A stretch of 64,000 nucleotides of DNA from Serinus canaria (taxonomy: Eukaryota > Chordata > Aves > Passeriformes > Fringillidae), in assembly GCF_022539315.1 (NCBI RefSeq), contig NC_066313.1:13147764-13211763 (forward strand). The letters are read 5' to 3'. The position numbers and the translations under genes are program-made. Every line of letters begins with the position of its first letter. Positions within the stretch are counted from its first letter, which is position 1. Below are positions 49,301 through 61,405 of the stretch, piece after piece. The notes beneath the pieces are model-generated. The model was not told the origin of the DNA and made no database searches. It saw only the letters and a list, made by a program, of their open reading frames with translations.

Positions 49301-52300
49301 CCTATTGAAATGGCAGTCCCTGGTCCATTGTGGTAAAGTGGCTGTGGACAACAGAAGTCAGTGGAACCAAGAAGTTTTATTTTTCTTGTGTATAAAACAT
49401 TTCTCCTGAGAGAGCTTGAAAAGGGAGGTATTCATTAGTCTAAATAGGCAGTAGTAAAATTTTCATGAACAAAGAATTTCTTCCTTATTAAGATCCATAT
49501 GCTGCCTTTTCATTTTCAAAACACTTTGTATTTTTTATCAAAATCGTAGGAAATTATTAAACTAAAATGTCTTTTATTTCTGCTGTATCAGAATTCATGG
49601 ATTGGATCAAAGGGAACAATACATCCACCAAAGCATAAAGGAAGATGATGGCTCTGAATTAAAGTCTATCTAACAGTGGTGAGAGGATCTCAGAGACAGG
49701 TTGCAAAGATACTTTATAGTGAAAAAGCTTGCTTTCAAACCCTAACCCTTTTAAGTTTGCTCTGTGTGTAGCATATGATTTGCATGACTTCTGGGCAGAT
49801 TTTCTTGTGCTGACACACACTGCATCTCTTTTGAATGCTCAGGTTCTGAGTGGTGCCTTTCTTGTTTCTCCACCTTACATACAGTCTTATGAATGATTAT
49901 TTGAAAATTTTTTTGAACATCACATTCAAAAACATTCATATTCTGTAGGAGAGGGGGGACTAAATATGTTTTTCTTGATGTATGTGTTACTGCAGAGGAT
50001 TGTGACAGATTTAATTCTCTATTTCAGCAGCCTCTAGAGTGATTCCAGCTAATTACTTTCTGGAGTTTCCTTTTAGGAGTATCTTTCTGAAAGGGTTTCT
50101 GAGCCAATTTGGACTAAGTCTTAGAGAAGGTTGATGGTTATCATATGTAAGCAAGACATAATTTAGCAAATGCACCTTCTTTTTTTATTGAAATCTTCAT
50201 CTTACTCTGTAAGAAGAAAATATTTTACATACTTCACAATGTGCTACAGGCTGTTGAGAATGATTTTCTTTATTTGGAATTAGTATTAGCTTTGCATCAA
50301 TTGTTTTGCATATTTTATCTGATAGTCTCTCCTATGTGTCTATAAAACAAAAGACATTTTTTTCTGTATGCTCCTTGCTAGTAAGCAAGAAGTATCTTAA
50401 AATACTTTAAAAAGTTTTTAAAAGTTTTTGCACTGTTCACATTTTTCAATGATGAGGTATGGTAATACTTTAAAAAGTATATGTAATAACTTGAATACAG
50501 AGATTAGTGACAATGCATTAAAAAAGCTCAACATGTTGTTACTAACTAATATATACTCTGTTAAAATCATGTGAAAATACTAAAAAAAAATCAAAATACA
50601 TTCTCTCATTTCAACACAATAAAGGACATTATGGTTTTAAATTAATCTATGGATATTACACATGAATCATCTTTAAGAGTGCTGTACAACATTGGAGAAA
50701 CTGAGCAATTACTCTTTATTCCCTAACATCAGCATATCCTTTAACTCCTAAAAAGTTGCAGGGGGAAAAATAGGAGTGATTAGCAGTAATAGTGCTTCTA
50801 GAGAATTCCATAAAATTTTGAGTACTAACTCAACCTATTGAATTATAAATGCAGGATGGCAGGTGTATGCAGTTAAAATGGTTCCTGTTTGCTGTTTGTA
50901 ATAAAGCAACATTTTAAAATAAAATACAGCTTTAATAAAATTTCTTGTCTAGGGTGTAACTGGAGCAAGTAATCTTCAAGGACAGACTCAGAAAAATAAT
51001 CCATCCTCTGTCTTTTTTTTGTCTCTTAAGCTACATACCCAACTCCTCCATGCAAGCCCTTGCACAGTAAATACTCTGTGTTTTGCAAAAAACAGTAAAA
51101 ACTCCTTAGTTTTGTAAACAAAAGGATGTGAAGCTGCAAGAAGGGTTTGTTTGCTGCCTAAACCTAGATGGGCATTGGAGAATGATCTTACCAGATATTC
51201 CTATCAAAGCTTTTATTTGCAGCACAGAGTTTTCTCTACATATTTTAAATTTTCATGTAATTTATTTCTGGAAACAATTATCAAAACTATGTCTGCATGT
51301 AGACAATAAATACTGAGATGCCAGAAGCTGGATTTGGAACTTCAGTGCATCTCAGTGTGTAAGCCTTGATTTTTCTGTGTTTTAGAAGCATTTTCTTTTT
51401 TTTTTTTTTTTTTCAGAATGCTTTTGCTTGTTTTTTTCTTGTTGTTTGGTGTTTTTTTTGTTATTGCTATTGGAGTTTTCTGGTGAGTTTTGGTTTCTTG
51501 GGATTTTTTGTCAGGAAATACATCAGTCCATGCTGCAAACCTAATCGCTTCTTTATTTATTCACTGTCAGATTAAAAACCATTTGTAGCCTGCATTTGAT
51601 CCATAAGAAGCATTAACAACTAGAGAAACAAATGGGTTTTGAATAAGTGGCTGCTGTTTCAGTCAAACACAGTGTAAAATATCCGTATATAGGTCCTTTC
51701 TTAAGGTGTACATTCAGATTCCAGAAATCCCCAAAAATGTTTTCAAGGACACCAGCTCCTGTTATTATGCCATGTTTACTGTACCTTTTACTGGTTTAGC
51801 AGGTAACAGAATATTTTTATAAAACTGATTTCTTCAGTAGCGATGTAAAAGAATTATCAATTGAATTATCAAAGCTTAGCAAATCATGTTAAGATCAGTG
51901 TGATTCAGTTCTAAGATTCTAAGCCAGTGGTCATTATTGTCTGGTTTTACAGGTCTGAAATTCTGGGGATTTGATGACAGCCAAACTAAAGGGCTGCATA
52001 GAGCACTTTGCCAGATGCAAGTGTTAGCAAAATGATAATCCCTCTCTATTTGCAGTCATGGCTTTTGTACCCTAGGTTCAGTTCAAAACAGCAAATGCAG
52101 CTTTTTTCTTTGTGGACAAAGTCTACAAAACATACTCACTGGGACCCAGACATGGGAACATTAGTGGGAACAGCAGTATTAAACTGCATAGTTCAACTTC
52201 CAAAAATGGTTCAGCCTGCCCTACAATTGCAGTATAAAAAAGATCTGTGTTCATATAATATAGCAGGAAAGAGTGCTGGGGTATCAGTTAGTTCGATGTG

Positions 52301-53299
52301 AAAGGCTTTTACATGTTTCTGGAGTAGAAATACAGGCCTGGAAAATCATTGACTGTACTTTTGGCTGTGTGTCAGAAAGCACTCCTATTCATCTCAGAGA
52401 CTTCTTGTTTTGCTCAGTACAAAAAAGTCAAATTTTGTACCTCAGTACCTGCTGTCAAATTTTGGATCTTTCAGCATCCCTTTATCCCTGCAGAATAAAC
52501 TGCTGTACTGACAATAAAATGTGAATTAAAGGTAGTTCAGGGTCAATGCCAGTTATTCAAACAGTGTTGCCTCACTTATTTTACAGTGGATTTCATCCAG
52601 ACTCCTCTTGCTTTTTAAACTTGTGAACACCTTATGATACTGTTTTGTAAACCTTTGGTTAGTTAATGTCAGTTTGCTGCATTTTCTTAAAGGTGAATAT
52701 ATTGTATAGACGTATTAACACAACCTTTCAACTAAAATTTAATTTATTGATATTTTTTCTTTTTGCCAGCAAGATCCAATGCTTTGTCATTTCAACACAT
52801 TGATTGTTCTAAATTTTGCCAAATACAAGTTTTCATTTGATTTAAAATTATTAAATATACTCTTGACATCCAAATGAGAGAAGGAAGATATAAACTGAAA
52901 TCAAATTTTGGGTAAGTGGAGTCAGTGTGATGTGCAACAGAAGTCTGAGGTTTGACATTCCTGAAATCAACTCTTTTTAAGATAATACGTGTTCTATGAC
53001 TTCCAGTTCAATTTTTCAATGTTTCCCTTGAAGCATTTTACTGACATGTTGCTGACATATACCTGTAGACATGCATCTCTAAGGCTGCAGGATAACCTGA
53101 AGAAGTGAAATGCATTTTTTAGATTTTTGTTTTAATTTGAGCTGGTAGCCATTCTATGGGCACAACTTGTAGGGCTGTGGGGTTCCTAGTGGGGACAAGG
53201 ACAAGTGGTGGATGTGGAGTGTCAGGCCGTTTCTGTAGCTAAAGAAAAATATGCTGGTTTGTAGGCCATCACTGCTTCAGGCTCAAGAGTTCAACATAA
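43356..53299. other. Unannotated non-coding stretch
   Basis: The largest featureless stretch (about 10 kb). Poly-T runs lie at about 46918-46930, 49011-49024 and 51396-51413. An imperfect tandem pair (agagtttaacatct / agagatttaacatct) is at 48726-48754. The segment 48130-48560 is richer in G+C than its surroundings but not CpG-rich and has no long frame. No gene or element recognised. Confidence 0.5.
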
Positions 53300-53428
53300 A
53301 ATCACAGAACCATGGAATGGCCTGGGTTGGAAGGGACCTTAAAGATTGTCTAGTTCCAACCACCCTGGCATTGCAGGGAAACCCCTTCCACTAGACCAGG
53401 CTGCACAGAGTTCTGTCCAACCTGGCCT
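53300..53428 (-). mobile_element. CR1 LINE 3' end, antisense
   Basis: The plus strand opens with atcacagaaccatggaatgg and continues with cctgggttggaagggacc, ctagttccaaccaccctgg, ttccactagaccaggctg and ccaacctggccttgaa, then stops. This is the antisense last 130 bp of a CR1 with an intact 3' end, strongly 5'-truncated. Confidence 0.9.
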
Positions 53429-53478
53429 TGAATTCACTTTAGCGTGGTGTTGATGGGGATAATATTTGATTTTGCAGA

Positions 53479-53613
53479 TTTCACAGAATATTCTGGTTTG
53501 GAAGGGACCCACAAGGATCCCAAATGGAGTCCAAATCATAAATGGACGGCCCATACAGGGATTGAACCTGCAGTCTTGGTGTTATTAGCAGGTGTTGGTG
53601 TTCTGAGGAACCA
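53479..53613 (-). mobile_element. tRNA-Ile-derived SINE with CR1-like tail (TguSINE1-like)
   Basis: On the minus strand the 5' part is tRNA-like. It has a worn A-box region (ggttcctcag, about 53603-53612), an anticodon-loop block tgctaataac (53581-53590) with an AAT anticodon as in tRNA-Ile, a caccaag variable part, and a full B box ggttcaatccc (53558-53568) followed by tgtatgggcc. This passes into a CR1-like 3' tail with gatccttgtgggtcccttcc and agaatattctgtga (53481-53494). Such a head and tail is the build of the CR1-mobilised SINE described from zebra finch, and it supports a passerine host. The acceptor-stem 5' half is poorly preserved, so it is not a functional tRNA. It lies about 50 bp from a CR1 in the same orientation. 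Confidence 0.82.
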
Positions 53614-54669
53614 AGTTAATCTTGGTGGATCTCATCAGTTGATTTATCTTATCCTGAGAGGCTCCTTTTATGATATAAACTCATAAAATGGTGTGGGTTG
53701 CAAAACTTTATTGCCAGCTGAAAGAAAGCAAGATTTGAATGTTTTGAACTTCACAGGAGAGCATCAGTCTCAAGAGACTCAGAGGAATTAGGTCATACAT
53801 GTGATCACCTAAGTGTGAGTGACTGTGACACGAAATCAGACCAGCAGGGAATCTGAATCATTTATTCAAAGAAACTACCTGGTTTCACACACTTTTCAAG
53901 GCACAGTATTTCCCTACATGGTAATCCTCACTTCATGACCTATCCCATGTTGCCACATCAGCAACATGCTTTCTAAATGTCCTTCTGTGGGGTGATTATG
54001 CACTGTTCACCCATCTGTCAGCTTCCAGCAGGCTCCTCTCCCTTAGGGATCTGTGGTGGCACACCTCCTCCCCCAAGGTCAGGTGGACACAGCCTGCCTG
54101 TGTTTCTGCAGGCTCACCCCACAGCCCACACCTCAACTCCACCCCATCTCCTCCCACACTTAAATTTTGAAAGTTTTGCAAAATTCTCAATAAAATTAAT
54201 CCTAATACTGCCAGTAGAGAGGAATTTATAAAGATAGCTCATCTTTAGATATGATCTGTTGAAACCAAGCAGGGTAGTTACAGTGATTTAAAATAGTGTG
54301 TTGGAACAAAAGCTGCTAAAGGAGCCTTGGTGAATAGAAAAAACAGTGAACAGCAGAGAGAGCAAACAAGGCAAACTTTTCCCTCAGACTAGGCCAGCCC
54401 ACTTATTTCTACCCTAGTGTGGAAATTACTTTCCATCTGTTGTTTTTTACAAATGTGTGATTGGGAAGGTAAGAGATCATTCCATTCTTTTTCCTCACCT
54501 TTATTTCTGCAGCCCTAGCGGCTGAAGAACCAGCTCCTTGAAAGATGTGCATAAATTTCATATATATACATATATACAAAATTTTAATTTATAAAAATAT
54601 ATATATATGTAAGTTATATATATTATATATATATAATATTATATATAATATATCTATACACACACACGC

Positions 54670-54743
<74 letters not shown>

Positions 54744-57700
54744 TTTGATTTTCAGCTGTGAGGCTCCCACTGTGTTTGACCCTATTCTGGAAGTCAAGTG
54801 GTAGAAAGCTCATGCCTATCCAGGTGCCCCATTTTGCAAACTCAAGTAAAGTTTTGGCTTAGGAAAGAAAATCAGGAAAAACATTTGTCAAAGCAGTTCA
54901 CTTTATAAGTGAGTTTTTTTAATCATGCATTCCCCTCTTTCACTAGAACTGCACTACTTTTACCTAATTTGTGGAGTTCTGGGAATTTGTAACCCTGTCA
55001 AACTATTCCTAGCAGTTAAAATACAGAATGCTGAAAACACCAACCTATACAGCATAGCAATGCAACACAAATAAATTATCAAAATGCATTTCTGCATCTA
55101 TATTTAAAATCTTCATGTCTGTATATACATAGACATTCAGATAAAAAAAAATACAAAAATTGAATCATAAAGCTAGTTCACAGTGATCTCTGAATTTAAT
55201 TAAATCAGTGGTTTGTGAAAAGGCTATTTATTTTATACAGTTACATTTTATCACTTTAACTGCAAGATAAACTGCCTTTTAAATTACAATGAAAAAGCTA
55301 TTATTAAGTAGAATAATAACATTGATGCAATTTTTAAAACCTCAGCTTCCAAATATTTATTTCTATGGTTAATAGCTTTCTGTGTGTGCTGAGTTCAGCA
55401 TTAAAATTCTTTAAACTAAACAAACTGAGAAGCTATAAGTATGCAAGTACAAGAAACTAATTTAAAAATCCCCTAACTACTATGTTTTTTACTGTAGCTA
55501 AGCTATTATAATTTGTTCTTACAAATAAGAGAATAAAATGAAACTATGCAGTATAGTCTATTATACAATCTTTTTCATTTTAAATGCTCTTAAAAAGAAA
55601 AAGCACTAAATACTATAGATGGAATTGTAAACACATCAAAATGTATTGCTCTACTCTGTAGGATTGTATTTCTATGCCATTTTTCAAGGTTCAACATTAT
55701 TCTTTGTTTCGGATTTTTCCTTTTTTTTATAAAATATTAACTGGACAGTACAGAGATGCACTTCAGCAATGTGAAATTGTTTTATGACAAATCTGCAAAG
55801 GCTGAATACATGAATTTTGACCCTGTCTTTAGTTCCTTCTCATAACCAAAAAGATGTACCATTATTGTGGCATTCTGGTGGTGGAGTGGCTTAGATTGGG
55901 AACATGGGATTAAACCTGTGTGCAGTCCATTGTGAGGAAAATTGGGAATAGAAGATGAACAAACTGGTTTAGTCTCTGCTTAAGACATTTATTCAGCACA
56001 GTAAAAACGAGTGCAATGCAGCAGTGATGTCCCTCTGGCTCCCAAGGCAAAGGGACTGAGGGATTGAGGAAGTGGGTGGGCATGATGGAAAGTAATATCC
56101 AAGACTTCCGCATTAGGTTTGGCCATTACAGTGATATCCTGTCAAGATTTAATGTACCTGGACCACCCTCATGAAAGTTATACAGATCTCTGCCTCCTAC
56201 TAAAGCTGTGTTTTGACTCAGAAGAGGTTTCAGCTCCAGGAAAAATCAAACTACTGATGTAATAATAAGATAGGTATTTTCCTGAGAGACACATTTATTA
56301 TTTTATTGTTTAGTCAGTGTTGGTGCTCTAGCAATCTCAACTGAATTCATGAAACCCATCTCACTAAAAGGACAGACAAACTATTATGGATTAATTATTG
56401 CAACTATGTCACATAAAATATGTGTGCATCTTGCTAGGTAGTTGTTAACATTATTAAACACAACAATTAGGGAAAGTCAGAAATCTCTGATAGTAATAAA
56501 TTTCTAATAGATTCTTTCTTCTAATAAATTCTCTTCTGAACTTCTAATAGTTCTTCTCTTCAATACCAATAGGAATTTGAATTGGAGTCAAAGTCCAATT
56601 CCTATAATTTTCTTTGCATGTCTTGTGTGAGGAATCCCTTTTAACCTTGCTTTGTAATGAAAATTGTATGTTTAGAAAAAATAGAAAATAGAAAAGAATG
56701 GTAGAGAAATGCTATTCAGTCTGTATTTGTTTACTCTTTGATTGACAAATATGTAATTATAGTATTAAACTCACCTAGGCCTATTTATCAGTCAGTCTAC
56801 ATGAACAGATTGTGAACAGAATGATCTGCATCTTTAATAAAGGTTATTCATGTGAGTAATGCTATACCAAACTCAGTGTGCTAGACTGGCATCCTCATAA
56901 TTTCATCCTGATTTCCCACTGTTTCCCACTTTCCAAATGTTTTTCCTAGTGAATTTCTGTATTACAGAGATGACTATTGCTCCATATGTCACGACTCAGT
57001 GTGGGATACTATCATCTGCTCTTTAATTCATTAGGGGGTAAGTTCCATGCTCCCTCCACCCAACCCTCTGCCTGGTATTTCTCCATTTTTAAATGTCCTA
57101 TGAAGATACATGGATTTTTTTCCTCTTCCCAGGAGAAGAGGTTTTTCCCCAAAAATATGATCTGGGGAGTGCATTTGTATTTTGTTGAAAGAGTGAGTGT
57201 AGAGCACTATTTTTCAACATGAGACTAACAAAAACTCCCTTAATTGGCCAGGGGCTGTGGGGTGGGCAGGGAAGGGAAAGGAAGCAAAGGGATGTAACTG
57301 GTCAGCCTTGTGAATATACAAAAGCAAATTTCACCCATATCTAGATCTAGCTCTCCAATTCCTCCCAAAAGAAAGATTTTCAGCATTAATTTTTTTGAAT
57401 GACAAAAGAAAGCATGCTCCAGTGCTCAGATCTGATAGCAGGAAGTGTCAGTTTCTTGCAGTGCAATCACACTGCATTGTTGGAGCTCCAGCAACACAAC
57501 AGGGAATTTGAATTGATGTTGTGCTTGGTTTATAGGTCTGGAATTTTGTGCTTGAGAATGCAAAAAATACTCATTCAAAAGATCTTGCTTCTATATACAT
57601 ATCATTGTGCATATATATATATAGATGTATACATTTGCACATTTTTTCCAACTACCTGCTAGACAATTTTCTTCAGGAATACTGAGTCAGTCATGGTGTT

Positions 57701-59787
57701 TTCAAGACTATTTAAGTCATGCTTATGTTAAGTTGTGTTACTGAAGGGAGAATTTGTTTAGTTGACAGTGCATGGACAAAGGAAAAAGACAAGAGAATAA
57801 TCCAGTGGTGAAGTAAGAAAAGGATATAGGGACTCAGTGAATTACTGTGTGAAGACACCATCATTGATCTTTGTTCCTAAAAGTATTATCAAGCAGGGGC
57901 TTGTGCTTAGCTCATGATATTATCTTAAAATATGGCAGTATGTCGTGCACAGAGTCTGTGCTTCATGTACATGTACTCATGACCATGCTGTGCTCGAGGA
58001 CTTCTCTCCTTGTGGGGGGAGTATAGATGCAACCACTCTGTCCCTGAATAATTAGCATATCTCCCAGTGGCCAGGGAATTCTGTGATGAGACCATTAGCA
58101 CATCTTTAACTTATCTTTAAAACATTAAGTGAGTACAGAACAGTAAAGAACTAGCTAAAATGCCACACAAACTCTCATGCTGTAGCAGAGATTACAGGTT
58201 CAGGATGTGGTGAATTTTTTCCATGAGCAGTATTTTGGCTTGCTCAAACTCAATAAAGCCCTCCCTTGCTTGGCATTAATGCTGTCTGCCACCCACCTTA
58301 GAAAGTCCCCTGCAAGAACAATTCTCATTTTCTGTGCCAATGAAATTACATGGCTCCCCTCAACACTGCCTTTGCTTTGAGTGGTGTAATGCATGTCTTG
58401 TTACACACAGATTCTTCTGTATCATTTTCTGTTTTAAGAGATCTAGATAGGTGGATTTTTCATCTTATAGATTTGAACATGCGACCAAATTTTATCGCTC
58501 AAATGTGTTCATAGATAATTTAGAAAAGATGGATACTTGTCTTTAGTTTTCATCTCTGAGAACACTAACACAGAGAGTTCACCAGTTGCACTCCAGAACA
58601 AAAAATGTAAATAAGCTCCAATCAATTACCTGCTGAATAATGTAACACAAAGAAAAGCTTTTTGAGCTAGGCACTGGAAATTGAAGACTATGATTTTATA
58701 CAGGATCCATGCCAAGGTCTCTGCTGCGATGGGATGAGTTTTTTGGCAGCCAGTTAAGAAAAGGAGGAAAAGCTGATTATTTTTATTGAATTTTACTTTT
58801 GTATTCATATGGCTGAGAAAACTCTTCCACTCCTCCCCTTTGCTATTGCACTGTGCTGTTAGATGTAAGCTCACAAACAAGTTTTGTTTTAAAATAAATG
58901 GATATGGCTTTTGTAATTACATACTGATGGGTTTATAAATGTCTTAAAAGAGTTTTCATATCCCATGTCAATTTGATTGAAAACCACCAGAGTCTGTACA
59001 AAGAGTTTCAGGAAAGCCAAACCTGTTACAAAATACACATTGCCAAAAGGAGACTGAGTATTTAAAAGAAATTGTTTATGGGAAATATTTTGTTGTTTAT
59101 TAACAATATTTGATTTCTTGCAGAAGCACAAGAAAAGTTTGAGAGGATGTAGGTCCATGGTGAAATAGAAACTGCTACAGGACACTGGGAAAAGGTCATC
59201 AATTTCAGCTGCTTCAAAGAGTCATATATTCCAGATGTATGGAATGAATTCTGGAAAGATACAATTTAGCTAATAATAAGAAAGAACTCAGATGTGATAA
59301 AAGTAATACTAGCAAGGAGAAGAACTTGTTCTTGAGCATACTTGAGTTTAGCATCTTGCAATGTATTTTAAAACCAGCAGCATTTGGCTCACAGGATTTG
59401 TGCAGATGGACCAGCAATAGCAAAGCCACTGCTGTGCATAACTGCAAGGTAATTTGGGGATCAGTTCTTCCTGGCAAGCCAGGGGTTGGAAACAGATAAC
59501 ACAGAGATGTCAGTGTAGGGGAGGCAGCCCACTGACAGAGACCACTGGTGTATGTACATTAGAGTGATTTAGTGGAACCGCTTCTCTCTTCATGTGCTTT
59601 CTGCCCAAGTTTGCTTTGCTCCTGCACCTCGCCTGTCCCCCAGCCCCAAAATTATGGCTATGACTGACACAATTTCCAGTTCCTGTGGATGAAAACTTTG
59701 ACCAGGATTGTGTTATACTTGATTCTACTCTTATGTAAACTTCTAGGCTGTAATCTGAATATTGTAAAACGTATTATGCTGGATTCA
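53614..59787. other. Unannotated non-coding stretch with AT microsatellite
   Basis: Apart from the compound AT-rich satellite at 54558-54741 and a small inverted repeat at 56579-56601 (gaattgga / tccaattc), no element or gene was recognised. Open frames are up to 108 codons; the one at 59658-59984 overlaps the following CR1 on the opposite strand. Confidence 0.5.
54558..54741. repeat. Compound AT-rich microsatellite
   Basis: Mixed (TA)n, (ATAT)n and a short (CA)n segment (about 54660-54668) lead into an uninterrupted (AT)30 run at 54682-54741. The two frames of about 70 codons over it (YIYIY repeats) are translation artefacts. Confidence 0.95.
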
Positions 59788-60160
59788 GCTCTGTTCAGCC
59801 TGGAGCTGAGGAGAGACCTCATTGCAGTGACAGCTTCCTCATGAGGGGAACAGGAGAAGCAGATACTGATCTCTGCCCTGTGGTGGCCAGCAACAGGACC
59901 CAAAGGAATGGCTTGAAGTTGTGTCAGTGGAGATTTAGATTGAATATCAGGAAAAATTTCTTCACTTGGACGGTGGTTTGGCACTGGAACAGGTTCCTCA
60001 GGGAAATGGTCCTGGCCTCAAGTCTTCCAGGGCTCACAAAGCTTTTGGACAACTCTCTTGGGGACATGGTGTAATTGTTGGGATGTTTTGTCAAGGGCCA
60101 GGAGTTGTGTTTCAATTATTCATTTGGGTCTCTTCCAACCCAGGATTATTCTGTGATTCT
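59788..60160 (+). mobile_element. CR1 LINE, 3' end, sense
   Basis: Sense CR1 with ttcagcctggagctgagg, gagacctcattgcagtgaca, aatggcttgaagttgtgtca, ttcttcacttggacggtgg, cactggaacaggttcctcag, ggctcacaaagcttttgg, gggtctcttccaacccagg and the terminal attctgtgattct. This 3' end differs from those at 31078 and 43355, so at least three CR1 subfamilies are present. Its sense ORF2 tail gives the 77-codon frame at 59841-60074. Confidence 0.9.
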
Positions 60161-60468
60161 CTGCCTCTCCATGGAGCCTTTCCTTATCCAGGCTGATCAG
60201 TCCCAACTCTCTCATCATCTTCCCATAGGAGAGGTGCTCCGGTCCTCTGATCATTTTTGTTCCTTCTTTTGGACTTCAGCAGGTTCACATCATTTTTATG
60301 TTGAGGTCCTCAGAGCTGAACACAAGTATTCCAGGTGGGTCTCACCAGAGCAAAGGGGAGAGGCAGAATCCTGTACCTACCCTGCTCCCCCCAGGGCTTT
60401 GGATGCAGCCCAGGGAAGTTTGACTTTCCAGGGCTGCAGTAGACAGGGCAGCAGTCATGTTGAACTTC

Positions 60469-60954
60469 TGTCCTGGGGTGACTTTATGATCCCCATTCAT
60501 CTGTTTAGCCCAGAAACAAGTTTTGAACCTTTAAGATTGGTTCTGAGGGTGAAGTGGTGGGGAGGAAGAGAAGAAGCACACAGCTTGTTTTCAGTAACTG
60601 CACTCACTCCACTTCTCCACATTCCTTTTTTCCTGGACTGTGTTGTCTGCAGATGGACAGACAGCAGGACAGAGCTCTCCTTTGCTATTAGTTAGTTTTA
60701 GCTAGCTGAGGCAGAGAGGTTCCCTGGACTGTGGTTTTTCTTTTTCTTGGACCTGTTTAAACCTGCTCTGGACTGAAAGCCCAGCACAGCACCAGCAGCT
60801 CACACCTGTGGCTCACTAAGCCAGGCCTGGGCTGTGGCATTCCCAGCACCAGAGGGACTGATAAGAGACTGAGTGAGCTGAGCTACAGCCCACAGAGGGA
60901 CTTTCTGAGTCTGTCATCTCTTCTGGAGTGGTGAGAGGTTGTATTGTTTAATAT

Positions 60955-60992
<38 letters not shown>

Positions 60993-61142
60993 GTGAATGC
61001 TTTGCCTGTTAAATAAACAGTTTTATTCCACTTTTCTCCAAGGAAATATTTTCCCGAACCAGCTGGGGGAGGGTCTGCTTGAATCTGCTTTCTAGAGGAA
61101 CCCCTTCAGAGGTTTTCTCCCAAATTTACCTAAACCAGGACA
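60469..61142 (+). mobile_element. Solo LTR, 674 bp, with perfect 8-bp terminal inverted repeats
   Basis: The element begins tgtcctgg and ends ccaggaca, a perfect 8-bp inverted pair, and is flanked by the duplication acttc. A T32 tract lies at 60957-60988 and an aataaa poly(A) signal at 61012-61017, about 130 bp from the 3' end, which supports the plus orientation. No internal viral genes are attached. The 5-bp duplication and this terminal repeat fit an ERVL- or class-I-like avian LTR rather than the ERVK-like ones elsewhere in the window. Orientation is less certain than the boundaries because the ends are palindromic. Confidence 0.88.
60957..60988. repeat. T32 homopolymer in LTR
   Basis: Thirty-two consecutive T inside the solo LTR. 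Length is likely unstable and error-prone in sequencing. Confidence 0.9.
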
Positions 61143-61405
61143 ACTTCCAATCCATCAGCCCTGCCAAGTCCTCCTCCTCAGGGCTGCCCTCGATCCCTTC
61201 TCCATCCAGCCTGTATTTGTGCCTGGCATTGCCCTGAGCAGGGTGCAGCACCTTGCCCTTTGCCTTGTTGGACCCCAAGAGTTTTGTACAAGTGCATCTC
61301 TGCAGCCTGTCCAGGTCCCTTTGGATCCATCCCTTCCCTCCAGAGTGGCTGTGTCACAGAGCTGTGCCATCTGCAAGCATGCTGAGGGCACACTCAGTCC
61401 CACTG

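Larger units (their letters stand above)
60464..61147. repeat. 5-bp target-site duplication around the LTR
   Basis: acttc at 60464-60468 and 61143-61147. Taking out the LTR and one copy joins catgttgaacttc to caatccatcagcc, the expected CR1 continuation. A 5-bp duplication differs from the 6-bp ones at the other two LTRs. Confidence 0.85.
60161..61405 (-). mobile_element. CR1 LINE, internal part, antisense, split by a solo LTR
   Basis: Antisense CR1 ORF2 in two blocks. The first (60161-60468) has tccaggctgatcagtccc, taggagaggtgctccgg, cctctgatcatttttgt, gtattccaggtgggtctc, ttggatgcagcccagg and catgttgaacttc. The second (61143-61405) has aagtcctcctcctcaggg, ccatccagcctgtatttgtg, gccttgttggacccc, cctgtccaggtcccttt and gagggcacactcagtccc. 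The blocks are consecutive in CR1 and are separated only by the LTR at 60469-61142. The 3' terminus of this copy is missing: it abuts directly on the end of the sense CR1 at 60160. The 206-codon frame at 60075-60695 crosses this junction and is meaningless. Confidence 0.9.

Noticed and set aside
49740..49753. Telomere-like aaccctaaccc
   Set aside because: Fewer than two full hexamers; expected by chance.
53558..53590. Possible tRNA-Ile gene on the minus strand
   Set aside because: B box and anticodon-loop blocks are present, but the 5' half does not form the D-arm and acceptor stem and the 3' side continues into a CR1-like tail. It is a SINE head, not a working tRNA.
54545..54813. Two frames encoding YIYIY repeats
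   Set aside because: Translation of an AT microsatellite in both directions.
60075..60695. 206-codon open frame, the longest in the window
   Set aside because: It starts in a sense CR1, crosses into an antisense CR1 and ends in an LTR, on the strand opposite to CR1 coding for part of its length. No protein family could look like this; it is incidental.
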